Shown here one piece after another: positions 10,987 to 23,006 of a stretch of 64,000 nucleotides of DNA. The position numbers and the translations under genes are program-made. The stretch comes from Pseudopyrenochaeta lycopersici (taxonomy: Eukaryota > Ascomycota > Dothideomycetes > Pleosporales > Pseudopyrenochaetaceae). Location: NCBI GenBank assembly GCA_003313425.1, contig NHZP01000033.1:124001-188000 (forward strand), written 5' to 3'. The stretch's first letter is position 1. Each line of letters opens with the position of its first letter. The notes under the pieces were generated by a model. That model had not been told where the DNA came from. It searched no databases and worked only from the letters and a program-made list of their open reading frames with translations.

Positions 10987-11867
10987 TTACTCTTCAGTTT
11001 CCCCCTCCAGCTCATCCGCGGATTCATCATCCACATCCTCCAGCGCAGCCACAGTTAAGTTCAGCATCTGCATAGCTTGCTCTTTTGCAAACGTCCTCAC
11101 AGCTTGGTAGTACATCCTGGCCATGTTGCGGCATGCGCTCTTGGAACCGTTTTCGTGAGCACATTGGTCGAACATGTCCTTCTTGAAATTGAGATCGATG
11201 CTATACTTGTTTTGCTATAATTATCCAAGCATTAATAACGACAGCAATGAGGTATGGGAGTTTCTTGGCAAGAAGATGGAGAAAAACAAGAAAAGCGAAT
11301 GTGGCAAACAAAATCGGCTTGGGATAATGTAGATGTGCACGAATGGGGGAGAGGAGGAAGCTTACCTGGGTGAAACGGCCTTGAAACTTGTAGTTGCGGT
11401 ATCCGAAGTCATGACGATTGCAGGAGTCCTTGACTATGAGTTTGTTAGTTAGGTCGGGACAAACAAGTGGGAATTCACGATTAAGATCAAATTCAAAGAA
11501 CCGACCGAGCAAGTCAAACATAGGCCGCTGGAAATATTTTTCGAAGAAAACAGCGCAACCAATCTGGAAAAAGCTCAAAGCACGAAAACAAAATACTGCT
11601 CAAATAAACTAAAAGTGTTCGCTGGCTTTACTTACAGTTCCATCCAAACGGACTCTCTGCGGCATTTGTGCAGCCGTCCGCCTCCCAAATCAGCTCCTTG
11701 GGGCCAACTTTTCCATTGCGAAAGCTGACAAACTTGGGCATCGCGGTGGCGAATACCAACTCAGTGGTGAACATTGTAAGAGCCGTTCTCGCTTCGAGTA
11801 GCTCTGCTGGGGCGGAGAAGGCTAGGCTTGCTAGCCAAAAGATAATGGTGCAGAGAATGCTCTTCAT
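10987..11867 (-). CDS. Secreted fungal phospholipase A2 (copy A)
   Basis: Three exons (11636-11867, 11366-11433, 10987-11214) give 175 aa. A signal peptide (about 18 residues, ending AFSA) is followed by the fungal/prokaryotic-type PLA2 domain: an ADGC segment, then CNRHDFGYRNY across the first splice, with the catalytic His-Asp pair, then two further cysteines in the third exon. These enzymes hydrolyse the sn-2 ester of phospholipids and are usually secreted. The C-terminus is an acidic tail (Glu/Asp-rich, ending EGETEE), unlike its neighbour. Intron positions and phases (1, then 0) are identical to those of the copy at 12576-13369, so the two arose by tandem duplication. A TATTTATA-like box is ~90 bp upstream. 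Confidence 0.85.
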
Positions 11868-12575
11868 TGTACAATTTTTTTCTTATTGTTCTGGGAAGTG
11901 GTAAGTGTCGGATCTGGGGATGGTTTTGGAACAGGAGAAAAAATTGGTGCGTGGTCTTTGTATTTATACATTGAGCTTGAGAGTAACGGATATGATTTGT
12001 GAATGGCCTATAGTTTATAGGATGGTGAAAGTGGGTCTCCCAATATTGAAACAGGCATGATTTGTGGTTTGATAGTAATCTGGTCATTCCGGTTGGTAAA
12101 AATTAGGTACCCAAATATTGAAGTGGACATGGAGTTTGTGGTTCAATGGTACGGTAATCACCAGCGTGGTAATTATTGGGTATTCCACAACTGAGTTGGA
12201 CGATGAAGTGATGATATCTTTTTGTGGTTGGCCTTCAAAAGTTCAATGACCCACAATGTAGATAGGCGTGGTTCAACAGTACGCTGATTCGTAGCGTGAT
12301 GAGAATTTAGCGCCCAATTTGAAATGGATATCCACGTTGAGACACTCCATGATTTCCGGTAAGAAAATTCATACTCCGGATATGAAATGATATTTGACTG
12401 GGATATGGCCACCACTGATGATTCTTCGTCTTTTGTTTGTTCAGCGCTGCAAATTTCATAAGCTTATGATGTGCTTCACCATTATTCACATCAACGTGCA
12501 TAGGGTATCTTTGATATTTTACCAGGCCTATTTACCTATTTACAATTCTTATGCATGTTGGAATCGTGCAATTTT
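11868..12575. other. Spacer between tandem phospholipase genes, filled with degenerate repeats
   Basis: No gene. AT-rich DNA whose bulk (about 11968-12380) is built from degenerate ~63-73-bp direct repeats, listed separately. Confidence 0.5.
11968..12380. repeat. Degenerate ~70-bp direct repeats (five to six units)
   Basis: Units begin near 12039 (CCCAATATTG), 12110 (CCCAAATATTG), 12183, 12250 (CCCACAATG) and 12313 (CCCAATTTG). A weaker unit starts near 11968. Spacings are about 71, 73, 67 and 63 bp. Each unit carries a TTTGTGGTT- or GTGGTTCAA-like middle and a TGGTAA-like part. The copies are strongly diverged, so alignment is by eye. Confidence 0.5.
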
Positions 12576-13369
12576 TCAAAGCCTCGCCTTCTCAGCCGCC
12601 TTCTCAGCCGCCATCTGCGCAGCCCTCGCTTCCAAAATCTCCGCAGCCCTCTTCTTCCCAAACGCCTTGACTGCCTCGTAATAGACAGTGGCAGTTGCTT
12701 CACAAGCGCTCTTGAATGTCTCCCTTGCACACTGAGCATACATGTCGCTCTTGAACTTATTGTCGATGCGTGCCTTGTTCGCCTATATCAAAATTAGCAA
12801 AGCCCATAGGAGGAGTGCTGGAGATGCTTACGTCGGTAAAACGAGACTGTTTTTTGAAGTTTCGGTAGCCGAAATCGTGACGGTAGCAGGAGTTTTGGAC
12901 TGTCGAAGAGGGTTAGTCTGATCGGTAGTAATCAAGTGCTAAATCGAGATTATCTAAACAATCCCGTCCGTTGAACAGAAAGCGAGAACATCTGCATATT
13001 CGTTTTGAGACATGTTTGTGAGTAAAAAAATGCTCTGAAGATCCCCGGGTACTCCCGAAATCAACAAGATTATTGCTCATCACGCCTTTCTGCTTGATAC
13101 AATTTCGCAATGGACGAGAGAATATATGAATGAATCTTACAATCAAATCCGAACGGGTTATCTGGACTTGACGAGCACCCATCTGAGCTCCAGTCCAACT
13201 CCGCAGGCCCGGTCTTGGTATTGCGATTTGTGATGAATTGACTCATCGAGATGGTGAACACATAGCTGTCGGTGATTGTCTGGAGAGACGTTTGACGCTC
13301 AGCAAGTTGTGTGGGGGCGGAGAATGCGAGGGATGCGAGACCGAGAATAGCGACGAATACGGACTTCAT
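12576..13369 (-). CDS. Secreted fungal phospholipase A2 (copy B)
   Basis: Three exons (13141-13369, 12832-12899, 12576-12782) give 167 aa. The start at 13369 is the ATG that opens the signal peptide (MKSVFVAILGLASLAFSA); an in-frame upstream ATG would add a non-signal extension. The domain shows SSDGCSSSPDNPFGFDF, then CYRHDFGYRN with the catalytic His-Asp pair, and cysteines in exon 3. The C-terminus is an Ala/Lys/Glu-rich helix, where copy A has an acidic tail. The middle exon is 68 nt in both copies. The first intron is 241 nt here against 202 nt in copy A. The expected role is extracellular phospholipid hydrolysis. It is the upstream member of the tandem pair, and the spacer contains degenerate repeats. 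Confidence 0.87.
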
Positions 13370-14439
13370 GTTGACCGGATATGGATACTTCAACACGTAC
13401 AAAGGGTCGAACAATGGAGTTTGGGATTAGGGACTGAGAATCAGATATTGGGATTAACCAATTCAACTCTTATCGTTGGGTTCTTGCCCAAGTCTGGGAA
13501 AACCTATCTTTTTATATTCCCTAAAGGCCAAAAATATCTTGCTATTCTCGGGCTTATGACATCGTCTCGTTCTACCCTCCTTCCGCTTTGCTTGTCACCT
13601 GCGCTACCATTTACGAGCCTCACGCCGTTCCTGCATATACGCCACTCTGCATGCCCCTCACACATGGTGTACCCGCCGCATACCATTCGCCGGTCAGTCT
13701 ATCCCACGATGTTATCCAAGGAGGTTCCTCTTGGTCCCCGGTGTCGGTTTTGCGCCCAGCGTTTAGATTGCTTGGGCATGGCGGGGTGTTGCGATCTGAT
13801 TGGCGGGGTGGCCAATCGATCTTCCGAAGATCCACGGTGTCAAGCGAGAGTGAAGTGCAGCTGCCTGGTTTAGAATAGTAAGCCGGGCGATTCACATGGG
13901 GATAGGGACGCATGGAAATACCGCACAGGGCCGGGTTATATGGGGTTGTATGCGCTGGCGAATGGGGGACTAACAGGTGTGTCTAGCCGGGGTCTTGATT
14001 CGCCGTATACAGGCCTACATACGAGGCGTTCCTCGGAACCCTGGCACTGTCACCGAACTTCAAAATCTCCTCGTAATTGACTTGAAAGCGAAGTATGAGA
14101 ACAGGGCGTCCTTTCAGATTAGAACGAAGGTTGGAGACGTGGCAAGCGCTGGATATACAACGTCAGCGTATATCCATAAGGTCGACTTGAGACCAAATTT
14201 CTATGCCATGGCCCGGTCTTGCCCAAGGCAAGTTGTGAATGGCTCGAGTCCCGTCGATCTCCTCGTGAAAGGCTCTTGGGTGAAGACGCTGAGCAATGGG
14301 GCTGACCGAAGGCGCTTGCATGCTTGTATGGATGCGGGGTAACGTAACATCCGAATGGAACTGCTACTTCTTAAAGAAGGACCTGGTAGTCTCCAGGCTG
14401 AGCAGTAGTTTTAAACTGCACATCAATCCTCGTATCGTT
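13370..14439. other. Intergenic, no gene seen
   Basis: Promoter side of phospholipase copy B, then DNA with only overlapping featureless ORFs on both strands. No repeats or RNA genes noticed. Confidence 0.4.
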
Positions 14440-15141
14440 ATGTCACAGCAAAAGCGCCCCTCTAAGATCGCTGGTGGCTGTTTGTGTGGATCACTAAGGT
14501 ACACCATCAACTTTCCCGAGGCGTCCAGCTGGCCACCAGAGGTAGGTCCACGCGTTGATGTTCCCAAATTAGTGGTAATTACAAAGACAGGTCACTTCAT
14601 GTCAATGTACCAAATGCCGAAAGTGGCTGTCATCCTTGCAGGGCATTGCACTTATTATTCCCCTGAAGGACTTCTCGTTTCCCTCCTCTGATTCGAAGGA
14701 TGCATCGCAGCTGAAAGACTTCGAGAGTAGTGAGGACAGTAAGCGTGCATTTTGTGGTAATTGCGGAAGTGGTAAGTTGCAGTGTGGACATTGGGTCAGC
14801 CGTTAATCACAGCTTGGCTCTCTTTGTAAATTGCGAATGGTTGGAAAGAGCCTGGTTGACGTAGAACCATAGGGCTCACATTCCGGAATTCAGTCCACAT
14901 GCCGGACACAGTGGAGGTTTTCGTTGGCACGCTGGATGAAGAATACTTGATTGGGAAGTTGAAGGAAGGTGAGGAGAGTAAATCAGGCCAAAGGCAGGAG
15001 AGAGAAGGTGGATATGGGAAGGAGCTTGCGGTTGTGCAGGAGACACTGTTTTGGAATCAACGGATTGAGGGAGTAACCGATCTTAGCCCTAGTGGGAAGA
15101 AGTGGTGGGGCATGATCTTCGATGGGGAGAGCTTTGAGTAG
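14440..15141 (+). CDS. GFA (CENP-V-type) domain protein, C-terminal half probably damaged
   Basis: Exons 14440-14541 and 14591-14771 give a clean start of a glutathione-dependent formaldehyde-activating-like domain: GGCLCGSLRY, CQCTKCRK and CGNCGS, the zinc-binding cysteine sets. The frame-correct continuation is exon 14894-15141 (HMPDTVEVFVGTLDE and so on), giving 176 aa. The intron this needs (14772-14893) contains protein-like pieces expected between CGNCGS and VGTLD, such as LFVNCEWLERAW and HIPEFSPH, but these lie in different frames and include stops. So either the gene makes a shortened protein or it carries indels. Members bind zinc; many act on small thiol adducts, and most are uncharacterised. 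The gene is followed within ~320 bp by an MFS transporter. Confidence 0.6.
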
Positions 15142-15457
15142 GAGGTGTAATGGCTGTTGGTTGGGGTTGGTTATCGATAAGCATGGGCACCTTTCCCATT
15201 CCAGCGCGGCAGGGGTGAATGAGTACATTTGGAGGTGTGTTATCGATAAGTGGCTCCAAAGCTGCCAGCGCTAATTGAGCTCGAAAAACAACGGACCGAC
15301 AATAGCTGGCTCGCCCAGTCGTCTTACTCTCTGCTCGAGGCTTTCAATGTGCGACGACTTCAACATGCCACTCGCGTTCGTTGCACCCTAGACAGGTCAC
15401 CGGATGCCCTGAGCCCTGTGATGCTGTGCTCCCCAGCCTTTCTTGGCGACGATCGGA
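15142..15457. other. Short intergenic / MFS promoter
   Basis: Nothing recognisable. The TTATCGATAAG palindrome appears twice, at about 15170-15180 and 15240-15250. Confidence 0.4.
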
Positions 15458-17323
15458 ATGGCCGGAGAGCAGTCATTCGAGCTCTCCCAGGCTTCCCCTT
15501 CACAAGCTTATCGCCCCACAATGCCACCAGATGGAGGAGAAGACGTGTATTCAGTGGATCCCAGATTACACAGAACAACTCTTTTGAAGCTTGACTGTCT
15601 GCTGTTGCCGTTCCTTGCGCTTCTTTTCCTCTTCAATGCCCTTGACAAAGCGAATGTACGATGACTCCCGACTAGCCGTTTCCATGCCCCAGTTCACTTA
15701 CGACTCCATAGATTGGAAATGCCGAGTCTGCGCACTTCACGGCCGATATTGGGCTCGAGAAAAGCGATGTAAACACCGCCGTTGCCCTCTTCTTCGCCTT
15801 CTTCGTCACCCTACAACCTCTCGGTGCTGCCTTGGGCAGGAGATATGGAATGGTAGCATGGGTACCGAGTTGCATGCTTTTGTGGGGGGTGTCAACTGCT
15901 CTGCATGCTTGGGTGCGACATCGGTGGCAGTTGTATACGCTGAGAATCATCATCGGCTGCCTTGAGGGTACAGAACCGACCAGCTAGAGGCACGTAAAAG
16001 CGGATACTAACTAGTTGTGTAGCTGGCTTCTATCCCGTCACCGTCACCTATCTCTCGCTTTTCTACACACGTTTCGAGTTCGGCAAACGTCTGTCGCTAT
16101 TCTATGGGCAAGCCGCTGTCGGTGGTGCGCTTGGTGGCATCATAAGTTATCTTGTCTTCTCGCACTTCCGCGAAGATGACAGAGATGCGCAAGCTAAGAC
16201 AGGATGGCGACCATGGCAGATACTCTTTCTACTAGAAGGAACTTTGACCATTGTGATTGCATTCGCCGGCTACTTCTGGCTACCACATAGCGTCGACACA
16301 GCATGGTTTCTGACACCAGAGGAGAGAGTCTATGCAAAGGCGCGCGTTATTCGGGACAGAGACATGCAAACTGTCTCCATGGCAGCGCCACAACAGGCCA
16401 ACGACGACGAGCGGGAGTACGACGAAGAGTCGCGTGGTCTGCTAGACCCGTCAAAACCCGCATCCACCGCCATGCGCCATGACTTGCTTCACGACCGTGG
16501 GTTGACCCCCCGCGATATCTTTTCGGCCATCTTCAACACAAAAATCTGGCACATCTTGGCTTGCAATATTCTTTCTGCAGTTCCAGTCTATGCCTTCTCT
16601 GTGTTCCTTCCACTTGTACTAGCTCCTCTGACGAACAAGTCCAATCCTGCCCTTCTCAACTTGCTCACTGCACCCCCACACCTCTTTGGCGCTACCACCC
16701 TCTATTTCTTTGCTCGCTACAGCGACAAACACCGCATGCGCCTGATGCCTATGCTTTTCGGACTCGCCATCGTGGTCGTAGGACTAGTCGTTGTGGTTGC
16801 CCTGCCAACCTCCTGGGCTATACCACGTTACCTAGCTCTCAATGTCCTCCTTTCCGGTACGTATATTGCGTCTCCACTCACCGTCGCCTGGATATCTGGC
16901 AACACCCCCTCACCCGGCAAGCGTGCATTGCTGCTTGGCATCAACGGCTGGGGTAATCTAGCCGGCATAGTTTCAGCGTTGCTCTTTAGGCCAAAGTATG
17001 CCGAGTCTGGTTACATCGTCCCTTTTTGGTGGACTCTAGTCTGTGTGGCTCTTTCGGCGGGTGGCTTCTGGCTGTTCCTAAGAAGACTGAGCATCGAGAA
17101 CGACAATCGACAGAGCATGTTGAGGAGTTGGAGTGAGGAAGAAATTGAGAGAGAAAAAAATGAAGGCATTGGACCGTCCACCCAGGGACACAGATGGCTG
17201 AAGGGTGGGATGGGCATTACTAAATCTAATGCAAAGCTAGTTTGGCTTGCTGAATGGTTGGAAAGGGCCACACAAGGAGGCAGAGAAGGCGATGAGAAGA
17301 TTACATTTGTGTACGGATTGTAA
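15458..17323 (+). CDS. MFS transporter, allantoate permease-like (ACS) family
   Basis: Three exons (15458-15655, 15712-15967, 16023-17323) join in phases 0 and 1 to give 584 aa. The protein shows many hydrophobic spans. The first is LLPFLALLFLFNALDKANV with the DKANV-like motif typical of Dal5/allantoate-type anion:cation symporters, followed by a GLEKSD-like loop, RRYG, and GWRPWQILFLLEG before TM6. A long hydrophilic loop (residues ~265-330) joins the two halves. These proteins import small organic anions across the plasma membrane; the substrate cannot be told here. The ATG at 15458 gives a ~40-residue hydrophilic N-terminus. No damage seen. Confidence 0.82.
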
Positions 17324-18688
17324 GAACACAACATTTGCTCAGTGATGGCGTTGGCGGTCTTGTGTTTAAGATACCCAGATTTATCAGCGAATAGTATCAA
17401 CCAACATCTTTAATTGTATCACGCGCCTTTGAACCACAATTACCCCCCCTCCCCCCCAACCCGTCATTACATTTCACTCTTGCTCTGCCAATACTTCTCC
17501 GAAGCTTTGCAATGAAGTTCCTCTGGTCTGGTAAACATCCGTACCCAGTGTGAGTAAAGTAACTGGACTATTTTGGATCTTCGGGTGCATAGTCCGGACA
17601 TGACTCGTCTGGGGAATATTCCACACTGATGAAGATTCTGCACAAGCTCCAGAATAAGGCTCTAGAAATGAGAATCGTAAATAGGAAATATCGCTAGTCT
17701 GATTTCAGTCGCCGATGCTCTAGCTCGGCGTTGAGTAGACATGATCATACATGTGTCAAGTTAGGTTGCGGAATCAAGGCGTGTGAGGATGCACGTGTAT
17801 CTACCAACGCTTTTGTTCCGTGTGAAGAATGGGTTGAAGTATTTGAATATTGATCAACCCGACTACCGCATATGGCTTTGGCGCACGTTGCAGAGCCCTA
17901 GAACAGACTCGAAGGAATAGCATACTTTAGACTAGCAGCCGTCTAACACCGTTATGATGTCTGGGAGTTGGCATTGGGTTGGGCCTGCCACGCTGGCAGG
18001 GTCTTGACAGGTGGCGTAAGGTTCCAGAGCGTGAAAGAAGAAAGACTACAGGGTGTAAAATGCCGTGGGGTAAGATCGTGGCGGCGGATGCGAACAAGCG
18101 ATTGTCCCCTCTGCACTTTCCATTACACAAGGAAGCGTACATTTCGAGGTCTGACGTGGTAGGTCCAATCCTTATAAGATTGCGGTATTATTTGGTAGAA
18201 CCATCCCAAAATAAACAATCCGAGTCTTTACAGAATGCAAATTACTCCGCCACCACAATCGATGTTATGAGAACCACGAGATCACCAACACTGTTCCAAT
18301 CGGCCCGACCTCCCAGATGTTCTTCGATCCAGAACACCATCGCTCACTCCAGAGCATATATGCACTGCACACATCTTTGGAAATCCTTCTCGTATTCTCC
18401 ACCGAGTCAGGCGGATTTTTCCAAATGTCCGGTGAGCGGATAGGCCGTTGTGCGAAGCTTTTGTCGCAATGGGCTTGGTGTACTGGGTCTGCCTCGTCAG
18501 GCCCAAGTTGTTGGATTAAGCCTTGCTAGTTAGATAAACCAACACTGGCTACACCGCGTATCTGAATAAGGTAAAGTCAAAAGAGAGATAAACTCCTGCT
18601 GTATTCTGCTGTTTTTAAAGCTTGGTCGTCTTGCCATCGGTCAACATTCACCTTTTTATTTCGCAATCATTTTCTGCATCGATCCAAG
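17324..18688. other. Intergenic, no gene seen
   Basis: The 3' flank of the MFS gene has a C-rich run near 17441-17460. The rest has only featureless ORFs (for example 17979-18443). The last 60 bases are a pyrimidine-rich leader of the GRDP gene. Confidence 0.4.
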
Positions 18689-21248
18689 ATGGCTGATGAA
18701 AAATCCAAGGGAAATTGGGAGGGGAGGGTGATGAACGAACTGCGTCAGGAGTCGATGAGATCGCTTGAAGATGCTTCTGCAGCACCGCCACCGTATAGTT
18801 CGCAACCGCCATCTATCTACACTCCAGATTCGAATATCACAGCAGGTAGCACCCCTGAGAGGCTTGTACCTGCCCTTCAGGATTTGAACTTTGACCCTAG
18901 CCCACTCGAACTACCGTCAACTGCAGAGTGCATCACACACTTGAAGTTGCTTCATGCTTTCGCGAAGCTGAGGCACGAAGTTGGTAACCATGATGGCTTG
19001 TATGGCATCACTTTGGAAAAAGCAGGCGATGGAACGGATAAAGAGGAGAAAAATGGCCATCAATCCGGAGGAGTTCACGAGCAGAACCCAGCGAAAGCCA
19101 CCGGGGCACAAGCACAAGAGAACAGCACAAATTTAGAGGCAGCCCTCGCAGAACGTATTCGCGACAAACGATGGACGATCTTCGTCCACAAAGCTGTTGA
19201 CAGGTTTGAGGCATGGTGGGACACCTTGCCCGCAACATACCCACACTCTTCTAGTATCTGGCGTTCGCCCATCACAACACAAGACTTTGAGTCTCCCCAA
19301 GTTTTTCCGTTCAATGGGCGGCGTTACATGATTTCCCGTGGGCCTAGAGATGCTGATCGGAGCGCTGTCGCCCAGTTCCCTTTGGAGGGCGACGGGCTTG
19401 AGCAGAACCCGGAGTTCAGACTTCCTCCCCTGGATGTGCTGATGGTCTGGCATGCCTACATGCTGAATCCGCGAAATTACCTTGAAGATTGCATTCGGTC
19501 TACAAAACACGCTCTTTGGCGGACTTCATTTCCCTGGCAAGCCATCTTCGAGTCGATTGACAACGAAACTTTTGATTACAGTCAGGAAGATACGAGTTTG
19601 TTTCAAAAGATTACAGGGCGACAGTGGGATCCCTTGATGGATGAGGGCTTGAAGAAGATTACCTGTCCGCAATGCACTTCGGTGGCGAGAGTTCCGTGGA
19701 CGAAGCCTCCTGCGATATCCGGACTGGATGCTCTGGAGTTATATCTTACCAACGACGCTGGTTTCACAGGGTCCGAGTTTCAAGTAGACTGCTTGAACTG
19801 TGGCTTCACCATCACGCACGAAAAGCTTCGCGTGGGCAAGTTCATCGATGATGCCTCAAGCGTAGTCGGTGATCATCGCCCCCTTCCAGGTACTATCCTA
19901 AGTGCTTCAGGCGACCCACAGTGTACTTCCCGTGGAAAATACATTTCCACTCACGACCCCTTCTTCCCCAACCGTGTTGTGGAGACACGGCGTGAATTCC
20001 GACCCATAGCACTCCGTGAAAACATTCAAAACCTCACGGTCGAAGAGTTGAAGAGCATGTTCCAGCAGTTGCTGAGTTCGTCGCGCGATATTATATCTGT
20101 CAATTCTGCACAATACAGACCCGAACTTATGGCCAAGGAGAGCAAAATTGCGATCCGAAAACTGTTGAGCCATTATTGGGATAACTCGAGCGCATTCGGT
20201 ATCGACCTAGTAGGTGCAGTACTTCGACAAGGAACCTTTGTGCAGAAGATGAAGAAACTGGACTGGCTGCATAGTCCTAGTATAATTTCTACTACTCAGC
20301 GTCTCATCGTCAAATACCACCGGTTCATACTACTCGCAGCGGAGGCGCCGAAGAAGGCCATTGTGCCAACCCTCGACGTAGATCTAGCTTGGGTAAGTTA
20401 TTCCACCTCCTGTCCAAGCCGACATGACATGTTTCTTCATACTGAGTGACCTTTTCATACAGCATACTCACCAACTCCACCCCAAAGTCTACTACCGCTA
20501 CACAGTCGCCGAAACCAAGAAATTCCTCGACCATGACGACAAGATAGCCGAAGGCGACCTCCACACAGCTTTCCAATACACAACACAGGCCTACGAAAAA
20601 AAGTACGGCCAGCCTTACTCTGAGTGCTCATGCTGGTACTGCGAATGTACCCGCGAACCCTTCCGCTCCAACCTGCTCAACAAATTCTCCTCACGGCGCT
20701 CGTCCCTCTCCGTCGACAAGCTCGGCGAACAAGGCTTCACAAAGGACGCACACACGGGGCCGCACGTCAGCGCACACAACGCGTACCGCGTCGGCGGCGA
20801 CGAGAACGCGCAGTCGGCGCAAGCCCGCCGCCGCGAGCTGGAAGAGTTGGACCTGCAGTATGCAAAAGTGTGTAAACGGTACCAGAAGAAACGCCAGTCT
20901 GAGACGCCGTCTCGCGAAAATGATGCTGTCGTGTACGGCGCGTATGGCTATCCGATGTACTATCCCATGCCTGTGTACGTGCCCTACTACGCAGAGCCGA
21001 CTGCGCAGCCCGGATCGCACACTGGGGGAGGCAGTGGAGGGGGCTGCGTAAGCGGGACTTGTGCAGCGAGTACAAGCTTGGGGTCATGTGCAGGAGGCCA
21101 GGGGACGCCGTCATGTAGGGCGAGTTGTGCGGGTAGTGGGAAGGCAAGTGGAGGATGTGGCTATGTGTATGGAGGTGGCGGTGGAAGTGGTGGTTGCAGC
21201 GGCGGCGGTGGTTGCGGCGGCGGCGGCGGTTGCGGTGGTGGTAGTTGA
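18689..21248 (+). CDS. Glycine-rich domain-containing protein (GRDP / DUF1399)
   Basis: Two exons (18689-20392 and 20463-21248) give 829 aa. The body matches the GRDP-like family (DUF1399): LPPLDVLMVWHAYMLNPRNY in the first repeat, and DVDLAW joined across the intron to HTHQLHP in the second. Each contains the tryptophan and histidines typical of the family. Residues ~730-829 form a low-complexity tail rich in Gly and Cys, following a Tyr/Pro patch. A CPQC/CLNC cysteine set lies near residues 325-370. Plant members are linked to development and stress; fungal members are uncharacterised. No signal peptide, so probably cytosolic or nuclear. The tail is encoded by GGT/GGC-rich repeats that could vary in length between strains. 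Confidence 0.8.
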
Positions 21249-21481
21249 TGAAGGAGGCTCACTTTTGAGTGATATTAACGAACGTGTCACGAGCTCAATG
21301 GTGATTTCGGTACGCTTCCTAGCTTGATGGATATATCCACAAGATCCTTCGCTTCAGTATTTCAATCAAATAGTGTGTAATGTCCATAATAATATTGTAC
21401 AACCGTTCCCAAGTAAAAACAATCATCAGTCATAGATTGAGAATATCGTCGAACCAGTGCTTTAACGACCTGTCAGACTAC

Positions 21482-23006
21482 TTATCCACTTTTGATACCA
21501 AAACATCCGCACAGCCCGTGGTTGAATGTCTTCAGCAGGTTCACCAACTGCCCAAAGGCACAGGGCATGTATAATGTGCCCAGGAGGCCCTCGAATAATA
21601 ACGCAAGATCCAGAGTCCAGATGTCTAGATCAAAAGTATCGGCATCCGTCCAGGCCTGCATTTTGAGTTTATGCCAAGACCGGAGCTCCTTTCGCGCTTT
21701 CAGGGCCAGGAGACGTTCTTCAAAGGTGGACTGTGTAATGAGAGCTTGCATGCAGTCTGTGCTAGCGGGGTTGAGCGAGTGGGAGTTGGTCGTGTCTTTC
21801 AGCTCGGAGACCAATGCAGCCCAGTAGTCCAGGGCTCGTCCCATCTCTTCGAAGTCGGGATGGAACTTGTGTTCTGGTGTATGGTAAATGGTCAAAGCGT
21901 AGAGATTTCGCGTATGCTGCACAATTTGCAGTACGCCATTATAGTCTGGCGGGCTACTCTGGAGCACACACAAGAGGCTTAGTTGCAGTGTACTTCTGAC
22001 TTCGCTGAGCTTTTCATCAGAGATTGTAGATGCATCTGAGATATTGTCTGATGTCCTGAATATCTCACATCCTGCTGCACTTTCCCTGGGTGTTTGAAAA
22101 TTACCCTCATCGGCATCCATGCATTCCACGTCATCTAGTGTAGTTGCATCAGTAGAGCATGGCCTCGGCACCGAAGCGTCCTGTGGGGGGTGAGATGAGA
22201 TGATGCTTGATGTCACGGAATCCTTTTCGAGCGTTCCAGTGCAAATTGAAGGCGACGTATTCTGATGCGTGACTCCTTCGGCTACTCTGGTGCTCATGTG
22301 ATCGGGATCGATTCCTGATTCCTGGCTAACCATTGTCATCTCCTGCTCTTGGTTTGGCGCAGAAGCCTTAGTGCGACGTCCTCGAGCCCGCTTCTTAGGC
22401 ATAGACGGCGCACGTTTCTGTACGCAAGGTGCATTGATTCTATCCTGTATGCGGCTCGCCATCCAGTATCGAACGAGGAGCATGATCCTGCGAGCAAGTT
22501 AGCATTGGGCTGTGCGCAGGAAGTTCAGAAACGTGCTCTTCATAATTGTGAGGCGTCAGCAGTCCTATCTCGTCCAAAACGGCCCATTTAGGGCATCCAT
22601 TGCCGTGCCTGTCAACCAATGATTCTGGTGCACCGTTCTCCGTTCCCCAGACACGCTCTCCAAATTTTTCATGAATGAGGATGCGCTCAGCCTCAATTTC
22701 GAGGAAGGCGTCGCTTGCCAGCTCATTGTGCAATTTGTCTTCATCCTTGACGAGCTCAGCAACGACCTTGTTGGTGCGTTGAAACAGATCACGGGCATTA
22801 GGAGCCAGGAATTTTGGCCTCTTTACACGATCATTCTCTGCAGCCAGGCAAAGTTTTCTGATATATATCTTTGGGTGCTCCGCTTCTATTCCCGGGAAGC
22901 CCAGCAAATAATGCTCGTCTGGCTCAGTGGGTCCGCTTGACTGTCGGTGCTGACGCCTTTGGTCCTTGGTCCAGTGGTGTAAATTCCAGAGTAGGGCTTG
23001 CGGCAT
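21482..23006 (-). CDS. Unrecognised basic protein with bipartite-NLS-like stretch
   Basis: The model uses exons 22533-23006 and 21482-22444 (intron donor GTTTCT, acceptor ATACAG, 88 nt) and gives 478 aa. The start is the first ATG at 23006. The first half is mixed helix-like and charged. Just after the splice a PKKRARGRRTKAS stretch resembles a nuclear localisation signal. The middle is acidic and Ser/Thr-rich, and the C-terminal ~170 residues look globular and helical. No known domain recognised. The splice choice is uncertain: a closer acceptor at the GCTAAC-branch site gives a frame that stops at once, which favours the 88-nt intron. Possible alternatives are two separate genes. Confidence 0.5.

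Noticed and set aside
20691..21147. 109-aa and 126-aa minus-strand ORFs
   Set aside because: Antisense to the GRDP second exon.
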